From an uncultured Butyricimonas sp. (GTDB lineage Bacteria; Bacteroidota; Bacteroidia; Bacteroidales; Marinifilaceae), in NCBI GenBank assembly GCA_944320555.1, contig CALUHX010000031.1, forward strand, positions 1 to 35,606: DNA of 35,606 bases, read 5' to 3'. The notes below the pieces were generated by a model. The model ran no database searches. It was not told the DNA's origin and saw only the letters and a list, made by a program, of their open reading frames with translations. The translations under genes and the position numbers were made by a program. Position 1 is the stretch's first letter, and each line of letters opens with the position of its first letter. Positions 22,424 to 31,481 of the stretch are shown here, piece after piece.

Positions 22424-22993
22424 ATGCGCGAGGATTATTTACGTGGACTGAACGCACGGGAGGAGGGGGCGTGGAAGGCGTTTTACGACGAGTATTACTC
22501 GGCGTTGTGCGCTTATGCCTGCAAGTTTGTGGGGAACGCGGAGGACGCGGAGGACGTGGTGCAGGAGACGTGCGTGCGGGTGTGGGAGTCGAACCGGGTG
22601 TTCGCGACGATGAAGGAGTGTGCGTGGTATGTGTACAAGGCTGTGTACACGAATTCTTTGCTGCACGCGCGGACGAAGAGCCGGAGGGAGAGGTTGTTGC
22701 GGGAGATGCCGGTGGAGGAGGTCGAGATGCCCGAGGAGGCGTTCGCCGAGGCGGTGCGCGAGGAGTTGGGCCGCCAGTTGCGCAAGTGCATCGGGGAGTT
22801 GCCGGAGGAGGCGAGGAAGATTCTGGAGTTGAGCTTGGAGGGGTTGTCGGGGAACGAGATTGCCGGGAAGTTGGGCATCAGCATTCACACGGTGAAGTCG
22901 CAAAAGAACCGAAGCTTTAAATTCTTGCGGGAAAAATTGTCCGGAACGTATTATTTATCATTGCTTTGGCTGTTGCTGCCCGATTTTTTTTGA
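22424..22993 (+). CDS. ECF-type RNA polymerase sigma factor
   Basis: The 189-residue protein shows sigma region 2 (about 14-50: AFYDEYYSALCAYACKFVGNAEDAEDVVQ... with ETCVRVWE) and region 4 (about 125-172: LPEEARKILEL, GLSGNEIAGKLGISIHTVKSQ). These are the hallmarks of Bacteroidota FecI-like ECF factors that drive SusCD loci. An in-frame ATG at 22379 is possible, but 22424 has AAGGAG seven bases upstream and gives the usual N terminus. It is followed by a FecR anti-sigma factor and a SusC with an N-terminal signalling domain. It probably controls that locus in response to substrate binding outside the cell. Confidence 0.9.
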   Translation: MREDYLRGLNAREEGAWKAFYDEYYSALCAYACKFVGNAEDAEDVVQETCVRVWESNRVFATMKECAWYVYKAVYTNSLLHARTKSRRERLLREMPVEEVEMPEEAFAEAVREELGRQLRKCIGELPEEARKILELSLEGLSGNEIAGKLGISIHTVKSQKNRSFKFLREKLSGTYYLSLLWLLLPDFF

Positions 22994-23068
22994 AAAAAGT
23001 CGTGTTTTTTTCCATACCAAATGAGGTTTCGCGCATTTTAGGGATGTAATTTGCGAAAAGGATTTGTT

Positions 23069-24229
23069 ATGAAAAGTAGATTTGAGAATATTGTGGAATT
23101 GTTCAAACGGGCTTACGGCGGGGAGTTGTCGCCGGAGGAGAGGGAGCGGTGGGAGAAGTTGATGGGGGAGGAGAGCTGGCGGAAGGTGTGGGAGGATTTG
23201 GAGTCGGGGACGTTGGCGAGGGAGAGCGGCGGGGAGGCTGTCCGTTTTTCGGGCGCCGAGGGGTTCGAGGAGTTCAGGCGGCGTTGCCGCGCGAGTCGGA
23301 ACCGTCGGCGGTGGAGATTGTGCGTGGGGCTTGGAGCCGCGGCCGCCGTTCTGGTGGGGGTTATCAATGTGGCGTTTTGGTGGTGGTCATCGACGAACGA
23401 GGGGACGGAGGTGTTGCGGCCGATGGTGGCTCAGGGAATTTTCCCGGAGCGGAACGGGGCTCGTTTGTTGTTGGGAAACGGCGACACGGTGGTGGTGGCC
23501 GACGGGATGCAAGTGGTGCAGGGAAGCGGGAGGGCCAAGGTGGAGGCGAAGGACGGCTCGCTGGCCTATGCCGAGGATAGCGTGCGGGAAGAAGTTGTTT
23601 ACAATGAATTGATGGTTCCTGTGGGAGGAGAGTCGTTCGTGATGTTGGAGGACAGTTCGCGGGTGTGGTTGAACGCCGACAGCCGTCTGCGTTATCCGAG
23701 CCGTTTCGAGGGGGAGGAGCGTCGCATTGAGTTGGAGGGCGAGGCATATTTCGAGGTGAGGCGCGGGGAGCGGCCTTTTGTGGTGGAGACTTCGCGGGGG
23801 GACGTGCGGGTGTTGGGAACGTCGTTCGATGTTCGGGCTTATGGAGACGAGGCGATGACGGCGACGTTGGTGACGGGACGGGTGCGTTACGAGGGAGAGG
23901 GGGAGAAGGTGACGTTGGCTCCCGGCGAGCAGGTGAGGGTTTCTGACGGGGGAAAGGTGGAGAAGCGGCGGGTGGACGTGGAGGAGTATGTGGGGTGGCG
24001 CGAGGGTGTCTACGTGTTTGACAAACGTCCGTTGGCGGATATCATGCGGGATTTGGAACGATGGTACGGGGTGGACATCGTGTTCATGACGGAGGAGTTG
24101 AAGGGATTGCCGTTCACGGGCTATGTGGAGCGTTACGACAAAATCGACACGTTCCTGGACTTGTTGCGGAGCACGGGCGAGTTGACCTATAGCGTTGACG
24201 ACAAGAGGATATATCTGATGAGGAAATAA
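23069..24229 (+). CDS. FecR-type anti-sigma factor
   Basis: The 386-residue protein has a cytoplasmic N-terminal part that would hold the sigma factor (1-83) and one membrane helix (about 84-106, ending in WWW). A periplasmic FecR domain follows (about 190-290; MVPVGGESFVMLEDSSRVWLNADS, DVRVLGTSFDVRAY), then the C-terminal DUF4974/STN-like segment (about 315-386; VFDKRPLADIMRDLERWYGVDIVF). ATG 23069 follows AAAAGGA; a longer frame would need TTG at 23051. It relays a signal from the SusC N-terminal domain to the ECF factor encoded 75 bp upstream. Confidence 0.92.
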   Translation: MKSRFENIVELFKRAYGGELSPEERERWEKLMGEESWRKVWEDLESGTLARESGGEAVRFSGAEGFEEFRRRCRASRNRRRWRLCVGLGAAAAVLVGVINVAFWWWSSTNEGTEVLRPMVAQGIFPERNGARLLLGNGDTVVVADGMQVVQGSGRAKVEAKDGSLAYAEDSVREEVVYNELMVPVGGESFVMLEDSSRVWLNADSRLRYPSRFEGEERRIELEGEAYFEVRRGERPFVVETSRGDVRVLGTSFDVRAYGDEAMTATLVTGRVRYEGEGEKVTLAPGEQVRVSDGGKVEKRRVDVEEYVGWREGVYVFDKRPLADIMRDLERWYGVDIVFMTEELKGLPFTGYVERYDKIDTFLDLLRSTGELTYSVDDKRIYLMRK

Positions 24230-24309
24230 AAAACGGAAAGCGGAGATTGCGTTTTCTCAGGACTTGGTCTCCTTCTTCCCGTAGTATTAATTTAATAGTT
24301 TTCAAATGT

Positions 24310-27300
24310 ATGGAAAAAAACAGTAGTGAACAAGTGATTCGCGTGCCAATTTTGACGCGACACGGATGTTTGAAAAAGGCGAGATGGAATGTTTTATTGT
24401 TGTTGTTTTTTTGTGTGAGTTTGCCTGCGGTGTCTTTTGCGCAGACGGAGCGGGTGTCGCTGGATTTGAACCAGGTGGGAGTGAAGGAGTTCCTACGTGC
24501 GGTTCAACAGCAGACGGGCGTGAACTTTTTGTACAATGCGAACTTGATTGACGAGTCGGAGCGGGTGAGCCTCCATGTGCGCGACACGGAGTTGCAAGTG
24601 GTGTTGGCCAGTGTGTTGCATCCGATGGGGTTGTCTTTCCACTTTGAGAACGGCGCGGTTGTCATCAAGCGGGCCGAGACAAGGCGGGAGCGCGAGACGA
24701 GGTACGTGACGGGTGTCGTGCGCGACGTGAAAAAGCAACCGCTTCCTGGAGTGACGGTGATGTGGAAGGGGACGACGGTGGGGACGGCGACGGATGTGAG
24801 CGGGCGTTACCAATTGCTGGCGGTGGACAGTTCGAAGACGGCGACGTTGGTGTTCACGTTTGTGGGAATGAAGACGAAGGAGGTGAGATATAACGGTCGG
24901 GACACAATCAATGTGACGATGGAGGAAGAGGTGGCAGAAATGGACGAGGTGGTGGTGACGGGATACCAGACCATCAAGAAGCGCGCGATGGCCGGTTCGG
25001 TGAGTACCGTGGATGCGGAGGACTTGCTCTTGACAGGAACGCAAACCTTGGAACAAGCGTTGCAGGGAATGATTCCGGGCATGGTGGTGATGAACCGGAA
25101 CGGCTTGACGGGAACGCGCCAGCGGGTGCGGGTGCGCGGCACCTCGACCTTGCTCGGTAATGCGGAGCCGGTGTGGGTAGTGGACGGAGTGATTCAGGAA
25201 GACCCGCTGCCTTTCGAGACGAACGACTTGACCAACCTGAATCCGGACAATATGGACATGATTCGGGATTTCGTGGGCGGTGCGATTTCGTGGCTGAACC
25301 CGCAGGACATTGATAACGTTACGGTGCTGAAGGATGCGGCCTCAACGGCCATTTATGGTGTGAAGGCGGCGAACGGCGTGATTGTCATCACGACGAAGAA
25401 AGGGCAGGTGGGACGCATGTCGGTGAGCTACAACGGCAATTTTACACTGACTCCTCGGATGACGTATAATAAGATGGAGTTGATGAATTCACAGCAGAGG
25501 GTGGACGTGTCGAGAGAGGCGTATAACACGGGTATTCCGTTGTCCGGCAATCAGGACATAGGCTATATGGCGTTGGCGAAGGCCTATAAAAACCGGGAAA
25601 TCTCGTTGGAGGAATTTTCCGAGGAGGCGAAGCAATTGGAGCGGAACAACACGGACTGGTTCGATATTCTTTTCCGCACGGCGTTTAGCCATAGCCACAA
25701 TATCAGTATCTCCGGCGGAACGGACAAGGCGACTTACCGTGCATCGTTTGGGTACACGGACAACCGCAATACGGCAAAGGGGAATAGCCAGGTATCGTAC
25801 ACGGGTAACGCCAATGTGTCGGCCAATCTGTGGAACAGCGTGACGCTGAACGCGTCTGTGGCGGGAAGCGTGTCGGAGACGAACGCTTTCGCAGGTGACG
25901 ACCCTTTCGCTTTCGCAAGCAATATGAACCGGGCGATTCCGGCTTATAACGAGGATGGAAGTCGCTTCTTCTATGCGGAGGAGGCGAACGGTTATCTGTT
26001 CAATGTGGAGAATGAGCTGGAACACAGCTCGAATGAGAACACGCAAATGTCTGTGAATGCGAATGCGTCGTTGCGTTGGGCTATCTTGGATGATTTCTAT
26101 TATAACACCTCGGTTTCTTATTCGGTGACGAAGACATCCGGCGAGATATATTTCGATGAGCAAACGAACCGTATTGCCACCATCCGCGGGTATAATTTCG
26201 ACGAGTATGAGCCGGGAAGCGATAAGTATGAGGAATCGTGGTTGCCTCATGGAGGGGAGTACACTGCGACTGAAAACACAAGCACCAATTGGAGTTGGCG
26301 CAATCAGTTGGAGTATTCGAATGTGTTTAACGACAAGCATGCGGTTTCCTTCATGTTGGGACATGAGGTGCGCGGGACAAATTCGAAGGCTTCTTCGTTG
26401 ACAGCCTATGGATATATGCCGGACAGAGGAAAAATCTTTGTGAACATTCCACCGACCACATCGGATATGTATCCGATAACTATCAGCGGATATTTGCGGA
26501 CGGTGCCGTCGTTGACGGACACAAAGTCGAATTTCCTGTCATGGTATGCGACAGCGAGCTATATGTTTGACGACCGCTATTCGATTAACGCAAGTTTTCG
26601 CACGGACGCATCCAACCGCTTCGGTCAGGATAAGGACACACGATGGCAGCCGGTATGGTCGTTCGGCGCACGTTGGAACGCAGGATTCGAACCTTGGTTC
26701 GATTATCAGAACATATTCAGTGACTTCAGCCTGCGGGCCTCGTTCGGATACCAAGGGAACGTGGTGACGACGGTAAGCCCTGATTTAATAGCCACAATCA
26801 CGACTTCGAACACCGATTATGATTACACGTTGTCGATTAACAATCTGCCCGCTCCGGAATTGAGACAGGAAAAGGTGTCGGATTTCAATATTGGTGTGGA
26901 TTTCGGATTGTTCAAGAATAAAATTAACGGAACGTTCGAGTGGTATAAAAAGGTGACGAAGGACATGGTGACGAACGTCGATGTGGCCTACGAGATGGGT
27001 ACTTCGGCTCGTCCGATGAACGGGGGCAAGATGAGCAACCAAGGTTGGGACATGTCGTTCAGCCTTGTGCCGGTGCGGACAAAAGACTGGGTGCTGTCGT
27101 TGACCGTGAACACGGGGAAGACGAAAAATGAGGTGGATTCCTCAATCGAGCCGACGGGAGATTGGAGCGAGGCGGCAAGCGGCAATTTGAACAAGGACGG
27201 CTATCCGGTGTCGAGTTTTTGGGCGTTCCGCTTTACGGGACTGAATCCGGAGCATGGCGGCCCGGAGTTTGACATGACGGGTCGGGAGTTGGCGGCCTCT

Positions 27301-27888
27301 GTGGAAGACGCGACGCTTTATATGGATTATGCCGGTACGATAGAACCGAATTTCACGGCAGGGATTTCGTTCTCATTGCGTTACAAGACGTGGTTCTTGA
27401 GTTCGGGATTGTATTTGAGCACGGGTAGCCAAAATTTCATGGCGCCTCCGTCGGATGCATACACGAGTATTCCAAGCGAGTACAAGAACATGTCGACGGA
27501 ATGGTTGAAGCGTTGGCGGAAGCCCGGAGACGAGGCGCACACGACGGTGCCGTCGTTGCCGAACTGGGTGACGAGCGCAAAGAAGCTTACGTTCCTTAAT
27601 CCAAGTGATCCTACTAAGGCTATAAATTATCAGCCATACGAGATGTACGCCTATTCGACCGCCCGGGTGGTGGACACGTGGTATCTGCGTTGCAACAATA
27701 TAGCCTTGTCTTATACTTTGCCGACGGAGAAGTTGCCGAAAGGCTTGCAGAATTTGAGTTTTCAATGTTCGCTGTCGAATCCTTTCCAACTCCGGAGCAA
27801 TGATTTCAAGGGGCGCGACCCTGAGGTGGCTTTGGGCAACCAGCCGATGCAAAGCACGGTGTCGTTTAGCGTGAATTTGAGTTTCTAA
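24310..27888 (+). CDS. SusC/RagA family TonB-dependent outer-membrane transporter with STN domain
   Basis: The 1192-residue protein has a long signal region (1-44). A Secretin/TonB N-terminal (STN) signalling domain follows (about 48-121), then a carboxypeptidase-D-regulatory-like domain (about 133-206, VTGVVRDVKKQPLPGVTV), a TonB-box-like DEVVVTGY (212-219), the plug (220 to ~360, with RVRVRGTSTLLGNAEPVWVVDG) and a 22-strand-type barrel ending VSFSVNLSF. The STN domain fits control through the neighbouring FecR/ECF pair. With SusD it imports a ligand across the outer membrane by TonB energy. The ligand is not readable; no glycoside hydrolase is nearby, which argues against a plain polysaccharide locus. 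I chose ATG 24310, whose signal peptide then fits; an in-frame start at 24247 lies in sequence without coding character. Confidence 0.95.
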   Translation: MEKNSSEQVIRVPILTRHGCLKKARWNVLLLLFFCVSLPAVSFAQTERVSLDLNQVGVKEFLRAVQQQTGVNFLYNANLIDESERVSLHVRDTELQVVLASVLHPMGLSFHFENGAVVIKRAETRRERETRYVTGVVRDVKKQPLPGVTVMWKGTTVGTATDVSGRYQLLAVDSSKTATLVFTFVGMKTKEVRYNGRDTINVTMEEEVAEMDEVVVTGYQTIKKRAMAGSVSTVDAEDLLLTGTQTLEQALQGMIPGMVVMNRNGLTGTRQRVRVRGTSTLLGNAEPVWVVDGVIQEDPLPFETNDLTNLNPDNMDMIRDFVGGAISWLNPQDIDNVTVLKDAASTAIYGVKAANGVIVITTKKGQVGRMSVSYNGNFTLTPRMTYNKMELMNSQQRVDVSREAYNTGIPLSGNQDIGYMALAKAYKNREISLEEFSEEAKQLERNNTDWFDILFRTAFSHSHNISISGGTDKATYRASFGYTDNRNTAKGNSQVSYTGNANVSANLWNSVTLNASVAGSVSETNAFAGDDPFAFASNMNRAIPAYNEDGSRFFYAEEANGYLFNVENELEHSSNENTQMSVNANASLRWAILDDFYYNTSVSYSVTKTSGEIYFDEQTNRIATIRGYNFDEYEPGSDKYEESWLPHGGEYTATENTSTNWSWRNQLEYSNVFNDKHAVSFMLGHEVRGTNSKASSLTAYGYMPDRGKIFVNIPPTTSDMYPITISGYLRTVPSLTDTKSNFLSWYATASYMFDDRYSINASFRTDASNRFGQDKDTRWQPVWSFGARWNAGFEPWFDYQNIFSDFSLRASFGYQGNVVTTVSPDLIATITTSNTDYDYTLSINNLPAPELRQEKVSDFNIGVDFGLFKNKINGTFEWYKKVTKDMVTNVDVAYEMGTSARPMNGGKMSNQGWDMSFSLVPVRTKDWVLSLTVNTGKTKNEVDSSIEPTGDWSEAASGNLNKDGYPVSSFWAFRFTGLNPEHGGPEFDMTGRELAASVEDATLYMDYAGTIEPNFTAGISFSLRYKTWFLSSGLYLSTGSQNFMAPPSDAYTSIPSEYKNMSTEWLKRWRKPGDEAHTTVPSLPNWVTSAKKLTFLNPSDPTKAINYQPYEMYAYSTARVVDTWYLRCNNIALSYTLPTEKLPKGLQNLSFQCSLSNPFQLRSNDFKGRDPEVALGNQPMQSTVSFSVNLSF

Positions 27889-27907
27889 CACAATAAATCG
27901 AAGAAGA

Positions 27908-29434
27908 ATGAAATCAAAATTGTTTATCATATTGTTGGCGAGCGTCGCTTTTGGTTGCTCGGAATTTTTGGAGGAGACAAGCCAGACGGAGATACGCCCC
28001 TCCACGGTGAGCGACATGGAGAAGATATTGGAGAGCGAGGCCTATTTCTCCGGGGCGGAAGCGTATATGTTCAATCGCGGAACGGACATATTCACGGATG
28101 ACATGCAGTCCAACGCATTGCCGGAAAACACGTCGCTTTTGACTGTAAAGGAGAGTTGGCGTTACCGTTTCACATGGGATGCGACGATGTTCAATGAGTC
28201 GGGAGGGGGAGAAGACCTTACCTTTTGGTCATTGCCCTACGAGCGCATCAACCGTTGCAACTTGGTGCTGGAGTATATCGACGACATGGACGGCGACGAG
28301 GCAGAGCGCGAGCATATCAAGGGAGAGGCTTACACATTGCGGGGATTCTATTATTTTATGTTGACGAATTTTTTCGGATTACCCTATAATTATGGCAATC
28401 CGGCGCAGAATCCCGGTGTGCCTTTGAAGTTGGACAGCGGAGTGACGGACGACCGCCTTGCCCGTAACAGTGTGGCTGAGTGTTATGAGCGGGTCGTGAC
28501 GGATTTCCGGCAGGGTGTCGCAATGATGAAGGCTAACCGGGAAGCGCAGTCGACGCAAGTGACCCGCTTGAACTATCTGGCCGGATACGCTTTGCTGGCA
28601 CGGACGTATCTGTATATGGAAAATTGGGAAAGCGCTTATAATTATGCCGATTCTGTGTTGGCCGAAAAGCCGGACTTGTTGGACTTGAAGGCTTCGACCT
28701 CGAATTGCGTGTATTATTCCACGTCTCCGGACGAGATTCTTTGGGCGGGAGCGGAGTCATATAGTAATAATAGTGGGTATCTTACAGGAATGCTTCATCC
28801 GTATACCGTGTCAATGGATTTGGCTGCTGTTTACCAACAGGATGTGGATAACGGGATAACCGATATCAGGGGTGATTATGGAAATAATGCGGATACTTAT
28901 GGGAATACTTTTCCTTCAACATATCTAAAACAAGGCCGGGCGTGGAATGCGGAGACGAGTGCTTATGATTATTGGATAGCGGCGGTTGTGAAAGGAAATT
29001 CAGGAACTACAACAGGACTTACGTATAACGGAGGTGTGCGGACGGCGGAGATGTACCTGATTCGTGCCGAGGCAGCTATCCGTCTTTATATCGAGACGGG
29101 GACCCGGTCGTATGCCGAAAGTGCGTTGCAGGATTTGAATACGTTGCGGGAGCATAGATTCGAGGCGGGCTATGTGGTCAAAGAATTGTCCGCTTTCGCA
29201 AGCGGGGAGGAGTTGCTGGACTTCTGCCTGCGGGAGCGTCGTCGGGAATTATGCGGGGAAGGCAACCATCGCTGGTTTGACTTGCGCCGCACCGGAATGC
29301 CGCAAATCACACATGTCTATGTGGACAACAGCGGTTACGAGACGACTTTCACGTTGCTGCGGGAAGATCCCCGATATGCCCTGCCAATTCCGGAAGGAAT
29401 TATCCGAAGAAACTCGAATTTGACGCAAAATTGA
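27908..29434 (+). CDS. RagB/SusD family outer-membrane lipoprotein
   Basis: The 508-residue protein has a lipoprotein signal with Cys17 (VAFGC) and the SusD layout: TPR-like helices with YERINRCNLVLEYID and EHIKGEAYTLRGFYYFMLTNFFG near residues 110-160, and a C-terminal RRRELCGEGNHRWFDLRRTG motif. It forms the surface lid on the SusC barrel and helps capture the ligand. It starts 19 bp after susC and is certainly in the same operon. About 100 codons in the middle (near 28760-29030) have lower GC than the rest, possibly the variable ligand-binding face. Confidence 0.95.
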   Translation: MKSKLFIILLASVAFGCSEFLEETSQTEIRPSTVSDMEKILESEAYFSGAEAYMFNRGTDIFTDDMQSNALPENTSLLTVKESWRYRFTWDATMFNESGGGEDLTFWSLPYERINRCNLVLEYIDDMDGDEAEREHIKGEAYTLRGFYYFMLTNFFGLPYNYGNPAQNPGVPLKLDSGVTDDRLARNSVAECYERVVTDFRQGVAMMKANREAQSTQVTRLNYLAGYALLARTYLYMENWESAYNYADSVLAEKPDLLDLKASTSNCVYYSTSPDEILWAGAESYSNNSGYLTGMLHPYTVSMDLAAVYQQDVDNGITDIRGDYGNNADTYGNTFPSTYLKQGRAWNAETSAYDYWIAAVVKGNSGTTTGLTYNGGVRTAEMYLIRAEAAIRLYIETGTRSYAESALQDLNTLREHRFEAGYVVKELSAFASGEELLDFCLRERRRELCGEGNHRWFDLRRTGMPQITHVYVDNSGYETTFTLLREDPRYALPIPEGIIRRNSNLTQN

Positions 29435-29456
29435 TAAACATAAAAAGAAATGCGAT

Positions 29457-30437
29457 ATGAAATATAGTTTGCTTATAGTGATGAGTTTCCTATTTGTTTT
29501 CGTAGGATGCTATAATGAGGATGACATTCATGTGACAGAAGGATTGGAAGTTTCCTACACTCTGCCGCAGGGAGAACATGCGTATGACGAGACAATAGTG
29601 GATTGGTATGAGAAATACGGATTCTACACACTTTATGTCTTTGAGGACAAAGATATTTATTGGGCGAACACGAATTGGGAAGAACGGGAGTCAGGTGGGG
29701 GTAATTTGCAAGGCAACCCGGCGGATCCAAACTATGTGGGAGACATGATTGATATTCTTCAACAAGGAGTTATAGATGTTTATCCAGACTCTTTATTGGC
29801 CAATTATATGCCGTTGAAAGTATTGTTGTGTTCTGATTTGTGGAATGTGCTACCAGGTGGTGGGTATGACTGGGAGTTAGAAGAATTTGTCTACTATTTG
29901 GATTCCACGAAGATATGGGCCTATGAGGGGTGGGATTATATCGCCGTTAACGGAGGAAGCGAGACGATGCGGCCAGTCTCTGATGAAGAGAAGGCCGAAT
30001 TGCAGGCGGCGGTGAATGCGATTTTTTTGCAGCGTTTGTATGACGAGGGGGTGTTGGAAATTCCGGAGGAATTTGGGCAGGTGTCGGATTATAGCACGGA
30101 GGGTTATTATAGAGGGGATTCTTATCCTGTTGATATTTTTGATTTGGGATTCGTGATGGACAATCCGTTGGTTAATTTTGCGGCAGGAGAGGAAGCGATG
30201 ATAGAAGGAGATTTTGAGTCTTATATTCCCTTGTTGGCAAGGCCGTTGAGTTGGCTGGAGGCCACGCCGGGGGATTTGTACGAGTATGATGTTCAGTACA
30301 ATGAGACGCTTATCCTCAAAGGGGTTTTTAACCGGGATGAGAACGGCCTTATCCGCCAGAAGTACAACATCTTGATGGACATGTTGGCGGAAAAGGGCGT
30401 CGATATCCAACAGTTGCAGTATCCGGAATTCGAATAA
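29457..30437 (+). CDS. Lipoprotein resembling the SusCD-associated metallopeptidase family, catalytic motif missing
   Basis: The 326-residue protein has a lipoprotein signal (FVGC, Cys18). Its layout resembles Bacteroidota putative zinc-binding metallopeptidases (Peptidase_Mx1 type) found after SusCD: an early DxxIVDWYEKYGFYTLYVF region, then KVLLCSDLW. A C-terminal LGFVMDNPLVNFAAGEEAMI stretch resembles the family's GFV...EDFAE part, and the end GLIRQKYNILMDMLAEKGVDI is also family-like. However, no HExxH or other zinc site is present, so if the relationship is right it is a non-catalytic binding lipoprotein. The match is from memory of the family pattern, so confidence is moderate. It starts 22 bp after susD and belongs to that operon. 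Confidence 0.6.
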   Translation: MKYSLLIVMSFLFVFVGCYNEDDIHVTEGLEVSYTLPQGEHAYDETIVDWYEKYGFYTLYVFEDKDIYWANTNWEERESGGGNLQGNPADPNYVGDMIDILQQGVIDVYPDSLLANYMPLKVLLCSDLWNVLPGGGYDWELEEFVYYLDSTKIWAYEGWDYIAVNGGSETMRPVSDEEKAELQAAVNAIFLQRLYDEGVLEIPEEFGQVSDYSTEGYYRGDSYPVDIFDLGFVMDNPLVNFAAGEEAMIEGDFESYIPLLARPLSWLEATPGDLYEYDVQYNETLILKGVFNRDENGLIRQKYNILMDMLAEKGVDIQQLQYPEFE

Positions 30438-30471
30438 CGAAGAAAGTGCTTTTTGTGATTGGTTAATAGCG

Positions 30472-30495
30472 GGTTGGTGCCTTCGGGCACCGACC
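30472..30495 (+). other. Stable UUCG hairpin without U-tract
   Basis: GGTTGGTGCC (30472-30481) pairs with GGCACCGACC (30486-30495, one G-U) around the very stable UUCG tetraloop. It lies between the lipoprotein gene and the first ABC gene. The following bases (TCCTAAGATG) are not T-rich, so full termination is unlikely; partial attenuation or mRNA end protection are options. Confidence 0.6.
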
Positions 30496-30531
30496 TCCTA
30501 AGATGTGTTATGACAAAACTTTACGTATAAT

Positions 30532-31461
30532 ATGGGAAATTCGATTGTAAAAGTAGATCATTTGTCGCACCGATACACGGTCCAGTGGGCGGTGAAAGAC
30601 ATCAGTTTTGAGATTCCGCAACGGGGCATTTACGGTCTGCTCGGCTCGAACGGAGCCGGGAAATCGACCATGATGAACATCATCTGCGGGGTTATCAAGC
30701 CGACGGAAGGAACGGTTTTCATAGACGGCATCAATGCGGGCGAAGACCCGATAGCCGCCAAGGAGCGCATCGGCTTCCTGCCGCAGAAACCGCCTTTATA
30801 CGACGACTTGACGGTGGAGGAGTATCTGACCCACACCGCTGAAATCCGCCGCGTGCCGGACGAGCGGGTGCCCGCCGCCGTGGACGAGGTGCTGGAGATT
30901 TGCTCCATCGCCCATTTCCGCAAGCGGCTCATCAAGAACCTCTCCGGAGGCTACCAGCAACGGGTGGGTATCGCCCAGGCCATTATCCACAAGCCGGAAA
31001 TCGTGATTTTCGACGAGCCGACGAACGGGCTCGACCCCACGCAAATCGTGGAAATCCGCCAATTAATCAAGAATATCGCCCAAGACCGCACGGTCATTCT
31101 CTCGACCCACATCCTCTCGGAGGTGCAGGCCATTTGCGACCATATCCTGATGGTGGAGCAGGGGCAGTTGGTGTTCAACGGGAAAATGGAGGAATTCAAT
31201 AACTATATCGTGCCCAGCTCGATGATTGTCACCTTGGCGGACGCCCCGGCGACGGAAGAGTTGGAGGCGATACCGGGCGTCTGCGGCGTGGAGGAGCTTG
31301 GAGGCCGCCAGTTCCGCATCCATTTCGACGACGCCGAGGAGGTGGCCGAGCGGTTGGTGGACTTGAGCACGGCCCGTCATTGGCAGTTGACGGAAATGCG
31401 CCAGGAGAAAACCTCCCTCGACACGATATTCGCCGTATTGTCGAAGAAAGTACAGAAATAA
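30532..31461 (+). CDS. ABC transporter ATP-binding protein, copy 1 (GldA-like)
   Basis: The 309-residue ATPase has Walker A GSNGAGKST (38-46), signature LSGGYQQR (137-144) and Walker B IVIFDE with Glu162, plus a C-terminal extension (about 220-309) typical of GldA-like and CcmA-type exporters. It powers the membrane protein encoded 20 bp downstream. A close paralogue lies at 33792. No good Bacteroidota promoter is visible in the 94-bp gap upstream, so it may be read through from the SusCD operon. The GldA label describes similarity only; nothing here shows gliding motility. Confidence 0.92.
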   Translation: MGNSIVKVDHLSHRYTVQWAVKDISFEIPQRGIYGLLGSNGAGKSTMMNIICGVIKPTEGTVFIDGINAGEDPIAAKERIGFLPQKPPLYDDLTVEEYLTHTAEIRRVPDERVPAAVDEVLEICSIAHFRKRLIKNLSGGYQQRVGIAQAIIHKPEIVIFDEPTNGLDPTQIVEIRQLIKNIAQDRTVILSTHILSEVQAICDHILMVEQGQLVFNGKMEEFNNYIVPSSMIVTLADAPATEELEAIPGVCGVEELGGRQFRIHFDDAEEVAERLVDLSTARHWQLTEMRQEKTSLDTIFAVLSKKVQK

Positions 31462-31481
31462 CCTTAAAAGACGATTGATAT

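Noticed and set aside
30438-30531. Standard rho-independent terminator ending the SusCD operon
   Set aside because: The hairpin is strong but is followed by TCCTAAGATG rather than a T-run, so I listed it as a hairpin of uncertain role.
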